Positions 63,292 through 64,000 of a stretch of 64,000 nucleotides of DNA are shown here, one piece after another. Source of the DNA: an uncultured Neptuniibacter sp. (GTDB lineage: Bacteria; Pseudomonadota; Gammaproteobacteria; Pseudomonadales; Balneatricaceae); contig NZ_CANMIR010000004.1 in the NCBI RefSeq assembly GCF_947498015.1, positions 124,001 through 188,000 on the forward strand, given 5' to 3'. Below the pieces are notes generated by a model that was not told the origin of the DNA, did no database searches, and worked only from the letters and a program-made list of their open reading frames with translations. The first letter of the stretch is position 1. The number at the start of each line of letters is the position of its first letter. The position numbers and the translations under genes were made by a program.

Positions 63292-64000
63292 CGTCCCCCC
63301 GTATGGGATGATAGAAGAGTAGCGTCTGTGGCGTTGTTCTCGTTATTTATATCAGATTCAGGTGATTCATCTTCTGGTTCACCCGCCTGATTATTTTCAT
63401 CCCAATCTTCAAGACACCAAGCGATGCTCCCATCTTTATTTCTAAAGGCTTTCTGTTCATATGAATCTAAGTCTCCAATCCTCAGGGCTGCCAGAGAATC
63501 TTCCATGTACTGGAATTGACTTTCAAATACACTTTTTAGAAGGTCTGTATCAAATGCTGAGCGTCCGCTTTGGACTGCGTAAAAAAGGTGTAAACGAGCC
63601 AATCTAGTCATCACTGCAGGTAAGCCAGCTGAATGATAGTGGAACTTTTGGATAAACTCCGGTTGGTTTATGAGAGTATCAGTTTCACCCCACACCTCGG
63701 GTAGGAATAAAGCTTCAATGAATCGAGCGAATTCTTTGGATTTTGGTTTAAGTAGTCCTAGCTTAAAATGTTGCTCACTGAGAATTCTTCTTTTGGTCTG
63801 TTCATTCATATTTATAACTGGAAGCCCTTTGTCTGTTGTTGATATGACCATAGGGATGCCTAGCTTATTGAACATGGCCTCAAGTGTTTGGAGATTAGGT
63901 GCATCTTTTGTTTCGCTGTAATTGAGGAAAAATTGCATCTCGTCGAGGTGAACTAGGCCTATATAGTGATTAGCTGCAATTGCTTGGACAGCAGAAATAA
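63288..64000 (-). CDS. tnsC: TnsC-like AAA+ transposition regulator (5' end cut by window)
   Basis: The frame is open to the window edge (237 codons seen). The Walker B strand reads NHYIGLVHLDEMQFF, followed by sensor-like LPVINMNEQTKRRI in the region expected for a TnsC/TniB ATPase, and a helical C-terminus. The acidic tail (EDESPESDINNENNATD) may contact partners. The Walker A part and tnsA/tnsB must lie beyond 64000. Confidence 0.82.
   Translation of the reverse strand, partial: ISAVQAIAANHYIGLVHLDEMQFFLNYSETKDAPNLQTLEAMFNKLGIPMVISTTDKGLPVINMNEQTKRRILSEQHFKLGLLKPKSKEFARFIEALFLPEVWGETDTLINQPEFIQKFHYHSAGLPAVMTRLARLHLFYAVQSGRSAFDTDLLKSVFESQFQYMEDSLAALRIGDLDSYEQKAFRNKDGSIAWCLEDWDENNQAGEPEDESPESDINNENNATDATLLSSHTGGR

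Larger units (their letters stand above)
27114..64000. mobile_element. Tn7-like transposon (left end, cargo and partial tns module; right end outside window)
   Basis: The inferred left terminus is TGTCGATTCGAATAAAG at 27114, closely matching the layout of Tn7L (TGT, about 9 bp, then AATAAAG). Three spaced direct repeats follow (27121-27240). tnsD-like, tniQ and tnsC genes at 60784-64000 read leftward, as they do from the right end of Tn7. The 5 bp before the end, TGAAA (27109-27113), are the expected left copy of a target-site duplication. The copper island and the 28-35 kb genes are therefore cargo. The right end, tnsA and tnsB are not in view, so the full extent is unproved. Confidence 0.8.

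Overview
The window looks like the chromosome of a marine gammaproteobacterium, most likely of the Oceanospirillales type. It carries ectABC with an ectoine-linked MarR regulator, a TRAP transporter, assimilatory nitrate reductase with NasS/NasT control, RlmF, and c-di-GMP/HDOD signalling genes. The genus is not resolved. Base composition and gene density up to about 27.1 kb look like an ordinary core or near-core region.

Layout, 1-27.1 kb. A truncated membrane diguanylate cyclase (CHASE-PAS-GAF-GGDEF) is followed by nasT-nasS, divergent from nasA. Two AnnGnn hexaloop hairpins in the nasA leader look like an ANTAR target for NasT. Next come a YbaN-type membrane protein, an HDOD protein, rlmF, a secreted metallo-beta-lactamase-fold hydrolase and iorAB (indolepyruvate:ferredoxin oxidoreductase). 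A catabolic block follows (14.7-23.0 kb): a diaminopropionate ammonia-lyase-like PLP enzyme, an Lrp/AsnC regulator, a EutA-like protein, an M20D amidohydrolase, a DctPQM TRAP transporter and an M24 hydrolase. An EamA exporter/importer, ectR and ectABC close the region. The block resembles an ectoine-type uptake and degradation cluster in which the usual DoeB/DoeC/DoeD steps are absent or replaced.

Layout, 27.1-64 kb. I infer that a Tn7-like transposon begins at 27114, 64 bp after the ectC stop codon. The DNA there starts with TGT and carries three spaced direct copies of a 19-bp AATAAAG...TGAA motif, like the TnsB sites of a Tn7 left end. At the far edge of the window sit tnsC (cut by the window end), a 330-aa TniQ and a 501-aa TnsD-like protein, all reading toward the interior. 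The window therefore holds the left end, at least 33 kb of cargo and part of the transposition module. The right end, tnsA and tnsB should lie just beyond 64000.

Cargo part A (28.1-35.4 kb) is a mixed defence/addiction-like block. It contains a three-gene operon with a Phd-like protein and a metallophosphoesterase, hipS-hipT without a recognisable hipB, two DEDD exonucleases (one behind a near-perfect LexA box) and several uncharacterised small genes. Cargo part B (36.1-60.6 kb) is a large copper/heavy-metal island. It holds a Cu+ P-type ATPase, cupredoxins, a PII-like protein, three cytochromes c, an HME-RND efflux system with its own two-component system, a CDF-type transporter with a Cd/Pb-type MerR regulator, the multicopper oxidase CopA with CopB, CueR, CopG (DUF411) and several Met/His-rich secreted proteins. 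Four MerR-family promoters with 19-bp spacers tie the island together. An IS5-family element separates the MerR/CDF module from the copAB module.
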